A stretch of 18,084 nucleotides of DNA from an uncultured Sutterella sp. (GTDB taxonomy: Bacteria; Pseudomonadota; Gammaproteobacteria; Burkholderiales; Burkholderiaceae_F). A program made the translations under genes and the position numbers. Positions 6,846-14,253 of the stretch are shown here, one piece after another. The DNA lies in NCBI GenBank assembly GCA_934255515.1, contig CAKQON010000031.1, positions 1 to 18,084 on the forward strand. Reading direction: 5' to 3'. Position 1 is the stretch's first letter; each line of letters opens with the position of its first letter. Below the pieces are notes generated by a model. The model saw only the letters and a list, made by a program, of their open reading frames with translations. It did no database searches and was not told the DNA's origin.

Positions 6846-7894
6846 GGATCGGCGCACAGCTCCTGACTATGCGTCCGTCCAGTCTTTGCAAATAGTCCGC
6901 TTTGCCTGATTCAGGCGCCGCGGGCTGTTGCGACCTTTCGGCCGATTCCCATTAGTCGCAGACTTCATCCGCACATGCTCCCCCCTGAGGAGCTTCCGCC
7001 TCCGGAACGGGGAATGTTCCGACGCGGGTCTTTTGCGCTTCTTCCTGCGGGTCCTCTTTCTGGGACTCTCACCCAAGGCGGACCGCACGAAGGACAAGAC
7101 TCCCTGCCCTGGGAATCTTTTCCTCAACCCGGAAAGCCCGAAGGGGACATCTGCCTAGGCAGCCGTCCCCGCACGCGCTTGCCGTCCGAATTCACCTGCG
7201 TTGCTGTTCTCCTTGTAGCGACGCAGTCAAACTAAGACGTAGAGCAACTTCGCTCTTCTGCGGTTTCTGCTTATATCGATGAGCCGATTGCTGCTGCATT
7301 CAAGACTTCCGAAGCTTTGTTCCACCCTGCCGGCTGGCGGCCGGCTGAGCAGGAATACGTAGATCCGCTCGTTCTTCCGCCGAGGCCAAAGCCCGAGCGA
7401 AAAACCGCGTTCCAAGTGCTCCGGAACCCTACAGTAGCGGGCTCAAACGAACTAAGTAGAAAACGCAGGGAGTTTAACTGTCACCCTCCCTACTACTATA
7501 TCAGCAGTAACCCTTGATTACATCTTGAAATTTGACTTGAGTTAGGGCTTTCGGAGTATCTGTACATTTCCTTTTTCACAATAAAATTTTTCAATATTTC
7601 AACTAAATACAAATTTCTTATTCAAGAATCAGCTTACGTATTAAGCATATTTATTGATACCTATTAGAAAGTACGATCAAACCCTTACTTCATAAATTAC
7701 GAGTTTACTTAACGGATTGTTCGGATTTAAAAATCAATTTATACGTATAGATGCGTACAAATAAGGCATCGCCTCCAGCCGAATCGTTTTGTCTCAATTT
7801 CAGGTATCACTTTGATAGATCGCAACACTATTGACCAATAGAAATCGATAGAATCTTTTGAAGCCATCTTTCTATGATTCCGGAGGTGTCAATC
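6846..7894. other. Long noncoding spacer between frdA and ridA
   Basis: No open frame here looks like a protein: candidates are short, lack ribosome-binding sites, and are rich in Arg, Pro and Ser as expected from random GC-rich DNA. The left part (to about 7500) is GC-rich with hairpins, for example GCCTGA/TCAGGC (6904-6916), GACTAT/ATAGTC (6875-6896 region), GGGGAC/GTCCCC (7143-7170), CCGGC/GCCGG (about 7328-7345) and AGGGAG/CTCCCT (about 7468-7495). The right part (about 7500-7870) is AT-rich and presumably holds the divergent frd and ridA promoters. I could not assign exact promoter boxes. If frd transcription starts in the AT-rich part, its leader is about 700 nt or more. Confidence 0.5.
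7742..7757. promoter_or_regulatory. Near-palindrome matching the aspA upstream element
   Basis: TACGTATAGATGCGTA has symmetric TACG..CGTA ends and agrees with TACGTGTAAATACGTA upstream of aspA at 13 of 16 positions, the differences being A/G changes. It lies in the AT-rich divergent region between frdA and ridA, which suggests a shared regulator for the fumarate genes. No known consensus was recognised. Confidence 0.4.
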
Positions 7895-8278
7895 ATGGCC
7901 AAACGCATTATTTCCACTCAGGAAGCTCCTGCCGCACTCGGCTACTACAGTCAGGCGACCGCAACGGATGCGACGCTCTACTGTTCCGGTCAGATCGGCA
8001 TTCGCCCGGATACGGGAGAACTTGAGCACGGCGTTGAGGCTCAGGCCCGTCAGGCCTTCCGCAATCTTGAAGCCGTCATTGCCGAAGCCGGCCGTTCGAC
8101 CGCGCAGGTCATGAAGCTCACCATCTTCCTAGCCTCGATCAACGACTTTGCCGTCGTCAACCGCGTCATGGGCGAATTCTTTGAAGCTCCCTATCCCGCC
8201 CGTTCGTGCCTTGCTGTCGCCGCGCTCCCGAAGGGCGCCCTCGTTGAGGTCGAGGCGATCGTTGATCTTGCCCCCTGA
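7895..8278 (+). CDS. ridA: RidA family reactive enamine/imine deaminase
   Basis: RidA (YjgF/YER057c/UK114 family) hydrolyses reactive enamine and imine intermediates released by PLP-dependent enzymes, such as 2-aminoacrylate from serine. The 127-residue protein shows the family core: GYYSQA near the N terminus, CSGQIG, and the C-terminal YPARSCLAVAALPKGALVEVEAIV with the conserved Arg that binds substrate carboxylate. The start at 7895 was chosen because GGAGG lies 8 nt upstream; an in-frame ATG at 7874 overlaps that site. It begins a plus-strand run with recG 18 bp downstream. Confidence 0.93.
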   Translation: MAKRIISTQEAPAALGYYSQATATDATLYCSGQIGIRPDTGELEHGVEAQARQAFRNLEAVIAEAGRSTAQVMKLTIFLASINDFAVVNRVMGEFFEAPYPARSCLAVAALPKGALVEVEAIVDLAP

Positions 8279-8296
8279 CCACCGGGTTTTAGGACA

Positions 8297-10387
8297 ATGA
8301 ACCAGGTTCAGCGCCCTCCCCAGAAAGCTTCCGGCGTCATCCGCTCCGGAAAGCTGGCACCTTTGAACGAACGGCTTAAAAAGCTCGGACTCGTCACCGA
8401 CTGGGACTTCATTCTTCATCTTCCTCTGCGCTATGAGGACGAAACGAAGATCGACCCCGTCGGGATGCTCATCCCTGGCGAACCCGCACAGGTGCAGGGT
8501 GAAGTCGTTCGCTCTCAGATGACTGCGACGCCCCGGGGACAGCAGCTGATTGCGCTTCTCAAGGATGAAACGGGCGTACTTGCGCTCCGCTTCATTCACT
8601 ACTTCCCCGGGACGCAGGCCGCCCTGCGCCCCGGTGCAATCGTGCGCGTCTACGGCGAACCGCGCCCCGCCTTCGGGGGCGGGCTTGAGATGATTCATCC
8701 CAAAATCCGCCAGCCCGTTGCGAGCGGCGTTACGCTTCCGAAAGCGCTCACCCCCGTCTACCCCCTGGGCGAAGGCATTCAGCAGAAGTGGCTGAGAAAG
8801 CGCATCGCCAGAGCGCTTCTCGATATGCAGGGGATGGAGGATCCTATTCCCGCCTCGCTCACGGATGAGCTTCACCTCCCCGGCCTCAGAGCCTCGCTCG
8901 AATACCTCCATAATCCGCCGCCCGACGCCGACTCTGAAGCGCTCATCAACCGCACGGATCCGCATTGGCAGCGGCTCAAGTTCGACGAACTCATTGCGCA
9001 GCAGATCACGCTTCGCGAAATGCGTGCGCTCGCAAAGAGTGACAAGGCCAAGAGGCTTCTGGTGCCGCAGTCGGGCGGACTCATTCAGCCTTTCATGGAA
9101 GGACTTCCCTTCAGGCTCACCCGTGCGCAAATAAAGGTCTGGGGCGAAATTGAAAGGGATCTGGCAGAGCCTCATCCGATGCACCGCCTTGTTCAGGGCG
9201 ATGTGGGAAGCGGCAAAACGGTTGTTGCGGCGCTCGCCGCCCTTCGGGCCATTGAAGCCGGCAAGCAGGCGGCACTCATGGCGCCGACAGAGATTCTTGC
9301 CGAACAGCATTTTCAGAAAATCGTCTCCTGGCTCGAACCCCTCGGCATTCGCACCGCCTGGCTCACCGGAAGGCAGAAGGCTGCCGAGCGCGAGGCGTCT
9401 CTCGCGAGCATTCGTTCGGGAGAGGCAAAGCTTGCCGTCGGAACGCATGCGCTTATTCAGGAGGGCGTCACCTTTCACGATCTCGGACTCGCGATTGTGG
9501 ACGAACAGCACCGCTTCGGCGTCGCGCAGCGCCTTGAACTCGCCCGCGCCACGGAAAACGGCCTGAAGCCGCATCTTCTCATGCTCTCCGCCACGCCCAT
9601 CCCGCGCACGCTCGCCATGAGCTACCTCGCCGACATTGACGTGTCGATCATCGACGAGCTCCCGCCCGGGCGCACTCCGGTCGAAACGAAGCTTGTCCGC
9701 ATGGACAGGAAGGACGCCGTCGTCGGCGTGCTCCGCCACACGGTCGGCGAAGGCCATCAGGTCTATTGGGTGTGCCCTCTCATTGATGAGTCGGAAGCGC
9801 TCGACCTCACGCCCGCCGTGAGATGCGCCGAGGAGCTGCGCGCGATGCTCCCGGACCTCACGATCGGCCTCCTTCACGGCGGCATGCCAGCCGCTGAAAA
9901 GGAAGCCGTCATGAACGACTTTTCCGCAGGCCGGATCCAGGTGCTTGTTTCCACCACGGTGATCGAAGTGGGGGTCGATGTCCCCAACGCAACCCTGATG
10001 GTGATCGAGCATGCCGAACGCTTCGGCCTCGCGCAGCTTCATCAGCTCCGGGGCCGCGTCGGACGCGGCGGCGGCAGAAGCGCCTGCGTGCTTCTCTTTG
10101 ACGTGCGTCTTTCCGACATCGGCCGGGAGCGCCTCAAAATCATCCGCGAAACGACCGACGGCTTTGAAATTGCCCGCCGAGACCTGCAGCTGCGCGGACC
10201 CGGCGATTTTTTGGGCGAACAGCAGTCCGGCATGCCGATGCTTCGGTTCTGCGATCTCGAAAAGGATGCTGCCCTGGTTGAAAAGGCGCGCGATGCCACC
10301 GACCGGATGCTCCTTGAGCACCATGAACTTGCGCTCAAGCACGCTTCGCGCTGGTTCCAGGGAAAGGCTGAACTCCTCACGGCCTGA
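8297..10387 (+). CDS. recG: ATP-dependent DNA helicase RecG
   Basis: RecG remodels stalled replication forks and branch-migrates Holliday junctions. The 696 residues match the family. The N-terminal wedge/OB region is visible (HLPLRYEDET, 41-50). Then come superfamily 2 motifs: Walker A GDVGSGKT (301-308), APTEILAEQH (329-338), DEQH (402-405), SATPIPRT (431-438), VSTTVIEVGVDVPNA (551-565) and QLRGRVGRG (583-591), then the RecG-specific DLQLRGPGDFLGEQQSG region. The start codon is preceded by AGGA at only 2-nt spacing, so translation may be weak or coupled to ridA. It is adjacent to oxyR, as seen in other proteobacteria. Confidence 0.97.
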   Translation: MNQVQRPPQKASGVIRSGKLAPLNERLKKLGLVTDWDFILHLPLRYEDETKIDPVGMLIPGEPAQVQGEVVRSQMTATPRGQQLIALLKDETGVLALRFIHYFPGTQAALRPGAIVRVYGEPRPAFGGGLEMIHPKIRQPVASGVTLPKALTPVYPLGEGIQQKWLRKRIARALLDMQGMEDPIPASLTDELHLPGLRASLEYLHNPPPDADSEALINRTDPHWQRLKFDELIAQQITLREMRALAKSDKAKRLLVPQSGGLIQPFMEGLPFRLTRAQIKVWGEIERDLAEPHPMHRLVQGDVGSGKTVVAALAALRAIEAGKQAALMAPTEILAEQHFQKIVSWLEPLGIRTAWLTGRQKAAEREASLASIRSGEAKLAVGTHALIQEGVTFHDLGLAIVDEQHRFGVAQRLELARATENGLKPHLLMLSATPIPRTLAMSYLADIDVSIIDELPPGRTPVETKLVRMDRKDAVVGVLRHTVGEGHQVYWVCPLIDESEALDLTPAVRCAEELRAMLPDLTIGLLHGGMPAAEKEAVMNDFSAGRIQVLVSTTVIEVGVDVPNATLMVIEHAERFGLAQLHQLRGRVGRGGGRSACVLLFDVRLSDIGRERLKIIRETTDGFEIARRDLQLRGPGDFLGEQQSGMPMLRFCDLEKDAALVEKARDATDRMLLEHHELALKHASRWFQGKAELLTA

Positions 10388-10446
10388 TCACACCCAATGC
10401 TTCTTATCCAACCGATTTTTCATCATCACTTGTTCATTACCTCGTC

Positions 10447-11394
10447 ATGACTCTTACTGAACTTAAGTACGTCATTGCAGTTGCCCGGGAACGGCACTTC
10501 GGCCGGGCAGCAGAAAGCTGCTTTGTGAGCCAGCCGTCGCTTTCCGTTGCCGTGAAGAAGCTCGAGGAGGAGCTCGGCGTTTCGATTTTCGAGCGCCGCT
10601 CCAACGACATCGCCGTCACGCCCGTCGGCAGCCTCATCATCGATCAGGCCCGCAAAGTCATTGAAGAAGCTCACCGGATCACGGAAATCGCCCACCAGGG
10701 CCAGGATCCGCTCTCGGGTCCCGTGCGCCTCGGCGTCATCTATACGATCGGGCCCTATCTGCTTCCGGACCTCATCAGCCGCATGACGGAAACGACGCCG
10801 CAGATGCCTCTGATTCTTGAGGAAGGCTTCACGTCCGAGCTCCTGCAGAAGCTCCGCAACGGCCAGATCGACGTGGCCATCACGGCTGACACGCTCGTCG
10901 ATACGGGCTTCATGACCGAAGAGCTCTACGAGGAAAACTTCGTTGTTGCCGTGCCCTCCCACCACCCCTGGGTCAACCGCAGCTACATCGGTACGGATGA
11001 ACTGAAGGACCAGACGATGCTTCTTCTCGGCGCCGGTCACTGCTTCCGCGATCAGATTCTCGGCGTCTGCCCGGACCTCGCGCGCTTCAACCTCAACGCA
11101 ACCGACGTTCAGAAGACGGTTGAGGGCTCGAGCCTTCAGACGATCTTCCATATGGTTGCTCAGGGTCTCGGCATCACGGTGCTGCCCGCCTCGGCCATTC
11201 CTTATCTCACGGGACTCTCGAACGCCATCAAGATTCTCCCCTTCAAGAATCCGCCGCCCACCCGCAAGGCGATGCTCGTCTGGAGAAAGAGCTTCACGAG
11301 GATGGCCGCAATCGAAGCCATCCGCGAGGCGACGCTTTCACTTAAGCTCAACGGCTGCGCGCCGCTTCCTGAAAGCCACCCCGAGATGCGCTAA
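10447..11394 (+). CDS. oxyR: Hydrogen peroxide-sensing LysR-type regulator OxyR
   Basis: OxyR activates peroxide-defence genes after forming an intramolecular disulfide. The N-terminal winged helix-turn-helix (about 1-60) includes AAESCFVSQPSLSVAVKKLE. The two redox cysteines sit at C199 and C208 in GHCFRDQILGVC, the same numbers as in E. coli OxyR, which separates it from other LysR proteins such as CysB or catabolic regulators. The length (315) is typical. It begins 59 bp after recG with no clear ribosome-binding site. The usual divergent catalase or peroxiredoxin target is not next to it. The iscB element begins 25 nt after its stop codon. Confidence 0.95.
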   Translation: MTLTELKYVIAVARERHFGRAAESCFVSQPSLSVAVKKLEEELGVSIFERRSNDIAVTPVGSLIIDQARKVIEEAHRITEIAHQGQDPLSGPVRLGVIYTIGPYLLPDLISRMTETTPQMPLILEEGFTSELLQKLRNGQIDVAITADTLVDTGFMTEELYEENFVVAVPSHHPWVNRSYIGTDELKDQTMLLLGAGHCFRDQILGVCPDLARFNLNATDVQKTVEGSSLQTIFHMVAQGLGITVLPASAIPYLTGLSNAIKILPFKNPPPTRKAMLVWRKSFTRMAAIEAIREATLSLKLNGCAPLPESHPEMR

Positions 11395-11403
11395 CCCGCA
11401 GTC

Positions 11404-11419
11404 TGATACCTGAGACACC
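11404..11419 (+). other. Predicted native guide segment of the omega RNA
   Basis: In characterised IscB loci the guide of about 16 nt is the flanking sequence immediately 5' of the omega RNA scaffold. Here that segment is TGATACCTGAGACACC, lying between the oxyR stop and the first scaffold stem. The expected match is the unoccupied insertion site in related strains. The exact boundary is uncertain by a few bases. Confidence 0.4.
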
Positions 11420-11678
11420 GTCAATCTACCCTCGGCTGAAGCCGAAGGCTTGTAAAAACAAGTCTTGGTTGACTAGTCCCAGTAATCCGAACGGATAAAA
11501 CCGCAAGGAGAACTACGTTGGTTGGGAATCCATAGGCACCGCGGGATGTACATCCTAGTCCCGCGCTCTGCGGCAGGTGATTAAAAGCTCTGAGGGAAAG
11601 GAGCGGTGTCCCCTGCATCAAACCCCTTCCAACATCGACGAAGGATGCTTACTGCCCGAAAGGGCATGGGGACAAAAC
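11420..11678 (+). ncRNA. IscB omega RNA scaffold (HEARO RNA)
   Basis: This stretch folds into the ordered stems expected of a HEARO/omega RNA directly upstream of iscB. P1 is GTCAATC (11420-11426) with GGTTGAC (11467-11473), closing two hairpins: TCGGC-TGAA-GCCGA (11432-11445) and CTTGT-AAAA-ACAAG (11449-11462). Next, TCCCA/TGGGA (11477-11481 with 11523-11527) encloses ATCC-GAAC-GGAT (11485-11496). Then CACC/GGTG (11537-11540 with 11576-11579) encloses GCGGGA/TCCCGC (11541-11546 with 11559-11564). Last, GTCCCC/GGGGAC (11608-11613 with 11668-11673) encloses CCTTC/GAAGG (about 11625-11644) and GCCC-GAAA-GGGC (11654-11665). The pairing was done by eye. The 3' end meets the iscB start. Confidence 0.82.
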
Positions 11679-12944
11679 TTGAGAGTATTTGTTACCAACC
11701 AGCGTGGCAAACCCTTAATGCCATGCTCTCCTGCAAAGGCACGCGTGCTTCTGCGGGAAAAGAAGGCACGCGTGAAGCGCCGCACTCCCTTTACGATTCA
11801 GCTCACGACGGCAACGGGCGAAGCCAGGCAGGACGTCTCTCTTGGAGTTGACGCCGGCTACAGGCACGTAGGTCTCTCGGCTTCCACCGAAAAGGCCGAA
11901 CTCTATGCCAGTGAAGCAGTACTGCGCGACGACATCACGGATCTCCTGTCAGCGCGTCTGGCGCTGCGGCGAGCTCGCCGCAATCGCAAGACCCGTTATC
12001 GGGCTCCAAGGTTCAGCAATCGAGTTCACAGCAAGAACAAGGGCTCGCTTGCGCCATCGGTCGGGCACAAAATAGCCTCGCACCTGAAGCTTGTCGAAAA
12101 TGTCTGCCGGCTACTGCCTGTGACGAAGATCACGGTGGAAACCGCGAGCTTCGATATGCAGGCTATTAAGAACCCGGACATTAAGGGCGCAGAGTATCAG
12201 CAGGGCGAACAGCTCGGCTTCTGGAACGTGCGCGAGTACGTTCTTTGGCGTGATGGTCATCAGTGCCGGCACTGCAGAGGGAAGTCCGGAGACCCGATAC
12301 TGAACGTGCATCATCTCGAAAGCCGGCGCACCAGGGGCGACGCCCCCAATAACCTCGTGACGCTCTGCGAGACGTGCCACAAGGCATATCACGCAGGTCG
12401 GATCGACCTGAAGCTGAAGCGCGGCAGATCCATGAGGGCAGAAGCCTTTATGGGCATCATGCGGTGGACGTTCTTCAACCTGCTGAAGGAGAGTCACTCT
12501 GACAAAACAGTTGAGAACACGTACGGCTATTTGACGAAGAACACGCGCATCACGCACGGGATTGAGAAATCCCACTGCGCCGATGCGTACTGCATTGCCG
12601 GCAACCTGCGCGCCGAGCGTCTTCCTGAATTTCTGTTTCAAAAACAGGTACGAAAGCACAATCGTCAGATACACAAAATGACGATCGGCAGGGGCGGCAT
12701 TCGCAAGCGGCAGCAAACGCCGTTCGAGGTGAAGGGCTTCCGTCTGTTTGACAAGGCGCGCCTTGGCAGCGAGGAGGGCTTCATTTTCGGAAGAAGAAGC
12801 AGCGGTTATTTTGACGTTCGTCGGCTTGACGGACAAAAACTCTCGGCCGGCGTCAGTTTTAAGAAACTGCATCTGCTCGAAAAACCAACCACTTACCTGA
12901 AGGCGCTCCTCCCTCGTCTCAAGACGAAGGTTTCCGCACCTTAA
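11679..12944 (+). CDS. iscB: IscB RNA-guided HNH/RuvC endonuclease
   Basis: IscB is the compact ancestor-like relative of Cas9 that cuts DNA under omega RNA guidance. With the TTG start at 11679 (GGGGA 6 nt upstream) it has 421 residues. Domains in order: PLMP domain (about 1-42, PLMP at 12-15); RuvC-I LGVDAGYRHVGLSA with D58; Arg-rich bridge helix (about 97-116); RuvC-II ITVETASFD with E154; HNH (about 183-238) with zinc cysteines C196, C199, C230 and C233 and catalytic NVHH (H211/H212); RuvC-III KSHCADAYCIAG with H299 and D302; and a basic C-terminal target-interaction domain (about 320-421). All catalytic residues are present, so the nuclease looks intact. There is no REC lobe, so it is not Cas9. 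An in-frame ATG at 11577 would add 34 residues but lies inside the omega RNA. Confidence 0.92.
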   Translation: MRVFVTNQRGKPLMPCSPAKARVLLREKKARVKRRTPFTIQLTTATGEARQDVSLGVDAGYRHVGLSASTEKAELYASEAVLRDDITDLLSARLALRRARRNRKTRYRAPRFSNRVHSKNKGSLAPSVGHKIASHLKLVENVCRLLPVTKITVETASFDMQAIKNPDIKGAEYQQGEQLGFWNVREYVLWRDGHQCRHCRGKSGDPILNVHHLESRRTRGDAPNNLVTLCETCHKAYHAGRIDLKLKRGRSMRAEAFMGIMRWTFFNLLKESHSDKTVENTYGYLTKNTRITHGIEKSHCADAYCIAGNLRAERLPEFLFQKQVRKHNRQIHKMTIGRGGIRKRQQTPFEVKGFRLFDKARLGSEEGFIFGRRSSGYFDVRRLDGQKLSAGVSFKKLHLLEKPTTYLKALLPRLKTKVSAP

Positions 12945-12951
12945 TGAATCT

Positions 12952-14172
12952 ATGAAAGAGCAGACGACAGAAACGCACAAGCCCGCAACCAGTCCTCTGA
13001 CGGGCGCCCGCAAGCGCCTCTCAAGGATTGCCTCCGGGCGAGGCATCGGGTTCGGCGAACGCATCGACCTGATCGTTCGCATTGCGCTTATGGCTGTAGT
13101 GGCGATCGGTTGCTTCATGGTGCTTCAACCCTTTCTCACTGCGATTCTTCTTGCCGCCGTCATCGCCGTCGTCACGTGGCCGCTCTTCAGGCGGCTGCGC
13201 GCGTCCCTCCGGCAGTCCTCGGGCGCTGCGGCAACCCTGATGGTGCTCCTCATCGTGGTCGGCTTCCTGATCCCGATGTCGTTTCTTCTCGTCGCGCTCG
13301 CCCAGCAGATTCCTTCCTGGGTGACGAAGACCGCCGCCTGGCTCAAGGACCCGACCCCGGTGCTTCAGGCCGTCGCCGACATTCCCTATGCAGGCTCGTG
13401 GCTCCATGAGCAGCTCGCGCTCGCGATCGACCCGGCGACTTTCGGTCATACCGTCCAGCGCATCCTCGATCCGCTCTCAAGCTGGATCGTCAATGCCGCC
13501 GTCAATGTCGGCAACGGTCTGGTTCAGCTCGCGCTCGTCACCTTCATTGTCTTTTTCTTCTACCGCGACGGCGCATGGTTTGCCGACCGGATTTCCGAAC
13601 TTGTCGAACGCGTATCGGGCGGTATTGCGAGAGAAATTACCGGGATTCTCGTCAACACCACGCGCTCGGTCGTCTTCGGCATCGTCGGCACTGCCATCGG
13701 GCAGGGGCTTGTTGCCGGCATCGGCTTCTGGATCGCCGACGTGCCCGGCCTTCTCGTCCTCTCCTTTGCCGTCTGCGTCCTCTCCGTCATTCCGATCGGG
13801 CCCCCGCTCATCTGGGGGCCGGCCGCCATATGGCTCTATACCCAGGGCGAACTCGGGATGGCCGTCTTTCTCGTTCTCTGGGGAACGCTCGCAGTTTCGA
13901 GCGTCGACAATTTCATCAAGCCGATCCTGATTTCCCGGGGAACGTCGATGCCCATTGCGCTCATCTTCCTCGGCGTTTTCGGCGGCGTCCTCGCCTTCGG
14001 ATTCCTCGGCCTCATCCTCGGGCCGCTCCTTCTTGCCATCGGCCTTGCACTATTCACCGCCTGGCTGAAGCGCCCAGTCATTCGGCTTGCTGAAGCTGCC
14101 GTCTCCCGCACTGACAAAGAAGCCCCAAACGTCGCCGAGGCCGCGGACGCATCCGAATCGAAGATTCAATAG
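12952..14172 (+). CDS. AI-2E family transporter-like membrane protein (YdiK/PerM type)
   Basis: This 406-residue polytopic inner-membrane protein belongs to the AI-2E transporter family (includes TqsA, YdiK and PerM), whose substrates are mostly unknown. Hydrophobic segments appear at about 40-85, 95-125, 175-205, 235-300 and 310-375. YdiK-like features are FMVLQPFLTAILLAAVIAVVTWPL near the N terminus, the FFYRDG segment, PIGPPLIWGPAAIWLY, SSVDNFIKPILISRG and FGFLGLILGPLLLAI. The soluble N-terminal 35 residues and the C-terminal tail are charged. No ribosome-binding site precedes the ATG, which lies 7 nt after the iscB stop, so insertion of the iscB element may have replaced its original translation signals. 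Substrate not assignable from sequence. Confidence 0.85.
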   Translation: MKEQTTETHKPATSPLTGARKRLSRIASGRGIGFGERIDLIVRIALMAVVAIGCFMVLQPFLTAILLAAVIAVVTWPLFRRLRASLRQSSGAAATLMVLLIVVGFLIPMSFLLVALAQQIPSWVTKTAAWLKDPTPVLQAVADIPYAGSWLHEQLALAIDPATFGHTVQRILDPLSSWIVNAAVNVGNGLVQLALVTFIVFFFYRDGAWFADRISELVERVSGGIAREITGILVNTTRSVVFGIVGTAIGQGLVAGIGFWIADVPGLLVLSFAVCVLSVIPIGPPLIWGPAAIWLYTQGELGMAVFLVLWGTLAVSSVDNFIKPILISRGTSMPIALIFLGVFGGVLAFGFLGLILGPLLLAIGLALFTAWLKRPVIRLAEAAVSRTDKEAPNVAEAADASESKIQ

Positions 14173-14253
14173 GCGGGCTAATGTCGTCATGATCAGCCCG
14201 AGATGTCCGGCGGAAGTTGGGCGTACGGAGAATGCTGACCAAGCTCCCGATCG
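14173..14253. other. Short spacer between the YdiK-like gene and the repeat array
   Basis: No gene or clear terminator is seen here. The AI-2E family gene ends at 14172, and the sequence passes directly into the 23-bp repeats, so transcription of that gene may read into them. Confidence 0.4.

Larger units (their letters stand above)
11420..12951 (+). mobile_element. Compact IscB element without transposase
   Basis: The unit consists of omega RNA plus iscB, about 1.5 kb, wedged between oxyR and a YdiK-like gene on the same strand. IscB loci belong to the IS200/IS605-superfamily world, but no TnpA (HUH Y1 transposase) is present in the window, so mobility would need a transposase supplied elsewhere. 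No terminal inverted repeats or target duplications were seen, as expected for this group. The left limit is set by the first scaffold stem; the right limit lies somewhere between the iscB stop (12944) and the next start codon (12952) and is inferred. Confidence 0.55.

Noticed and set aside
6811..6891. Longer frdA start at 6891
   Set aside because: The added 27 residues contain the translated hairpin 6828-6845 and do not align to the family, while the ATG at 6810 has a proper ribosome-binding site.
4885..6909. Plus-strand open frame of 674 codons over frdA
   Set aside because: It is a shadow of frdA; composition is low-complexity Ala, Val, Gly, His and Asp with no motif.
6860..6960. Resemblance to a glycine riboswitch (minus strand CCGAA, CGCAAC and TCAGGCAAAGCGGAC)
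   Set aside because: The CAGGC part is explained by a simple GCCTGA/TCAGGC hairpin, the P1 GGAGAG-type strand is missing, and frdA is not a glycine-related gene.
7317..7517. Small plus-strand ORF (66 codons) upstream of ridA
   Set aside because: No ribosome-binding site, biased random-looking composition, and it ends in a hairpin region; nothing supports it as a gene.
8129..10342. Minus-strand open frame of 737 codons over recG
   Set aside because: RecG on the plus strand has every helicase motif; the antisense frame has none.
11577..11678. ATG start for iscB at 11577
   Set aside because: The first 34 codons fall inside paired omega RNA stems, have no match to the PLMP domain start, and the TTG at 11679 has a well-spaced GGGGA.
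11679..12944. Cas9 or a group-II-intron/homing HNH endonuclease
   Set aside because: The length is about 420 residues with a PLMP domain and no REC lobe or reverse transcriptase; split RuvC plus HNH in this order is IscB.
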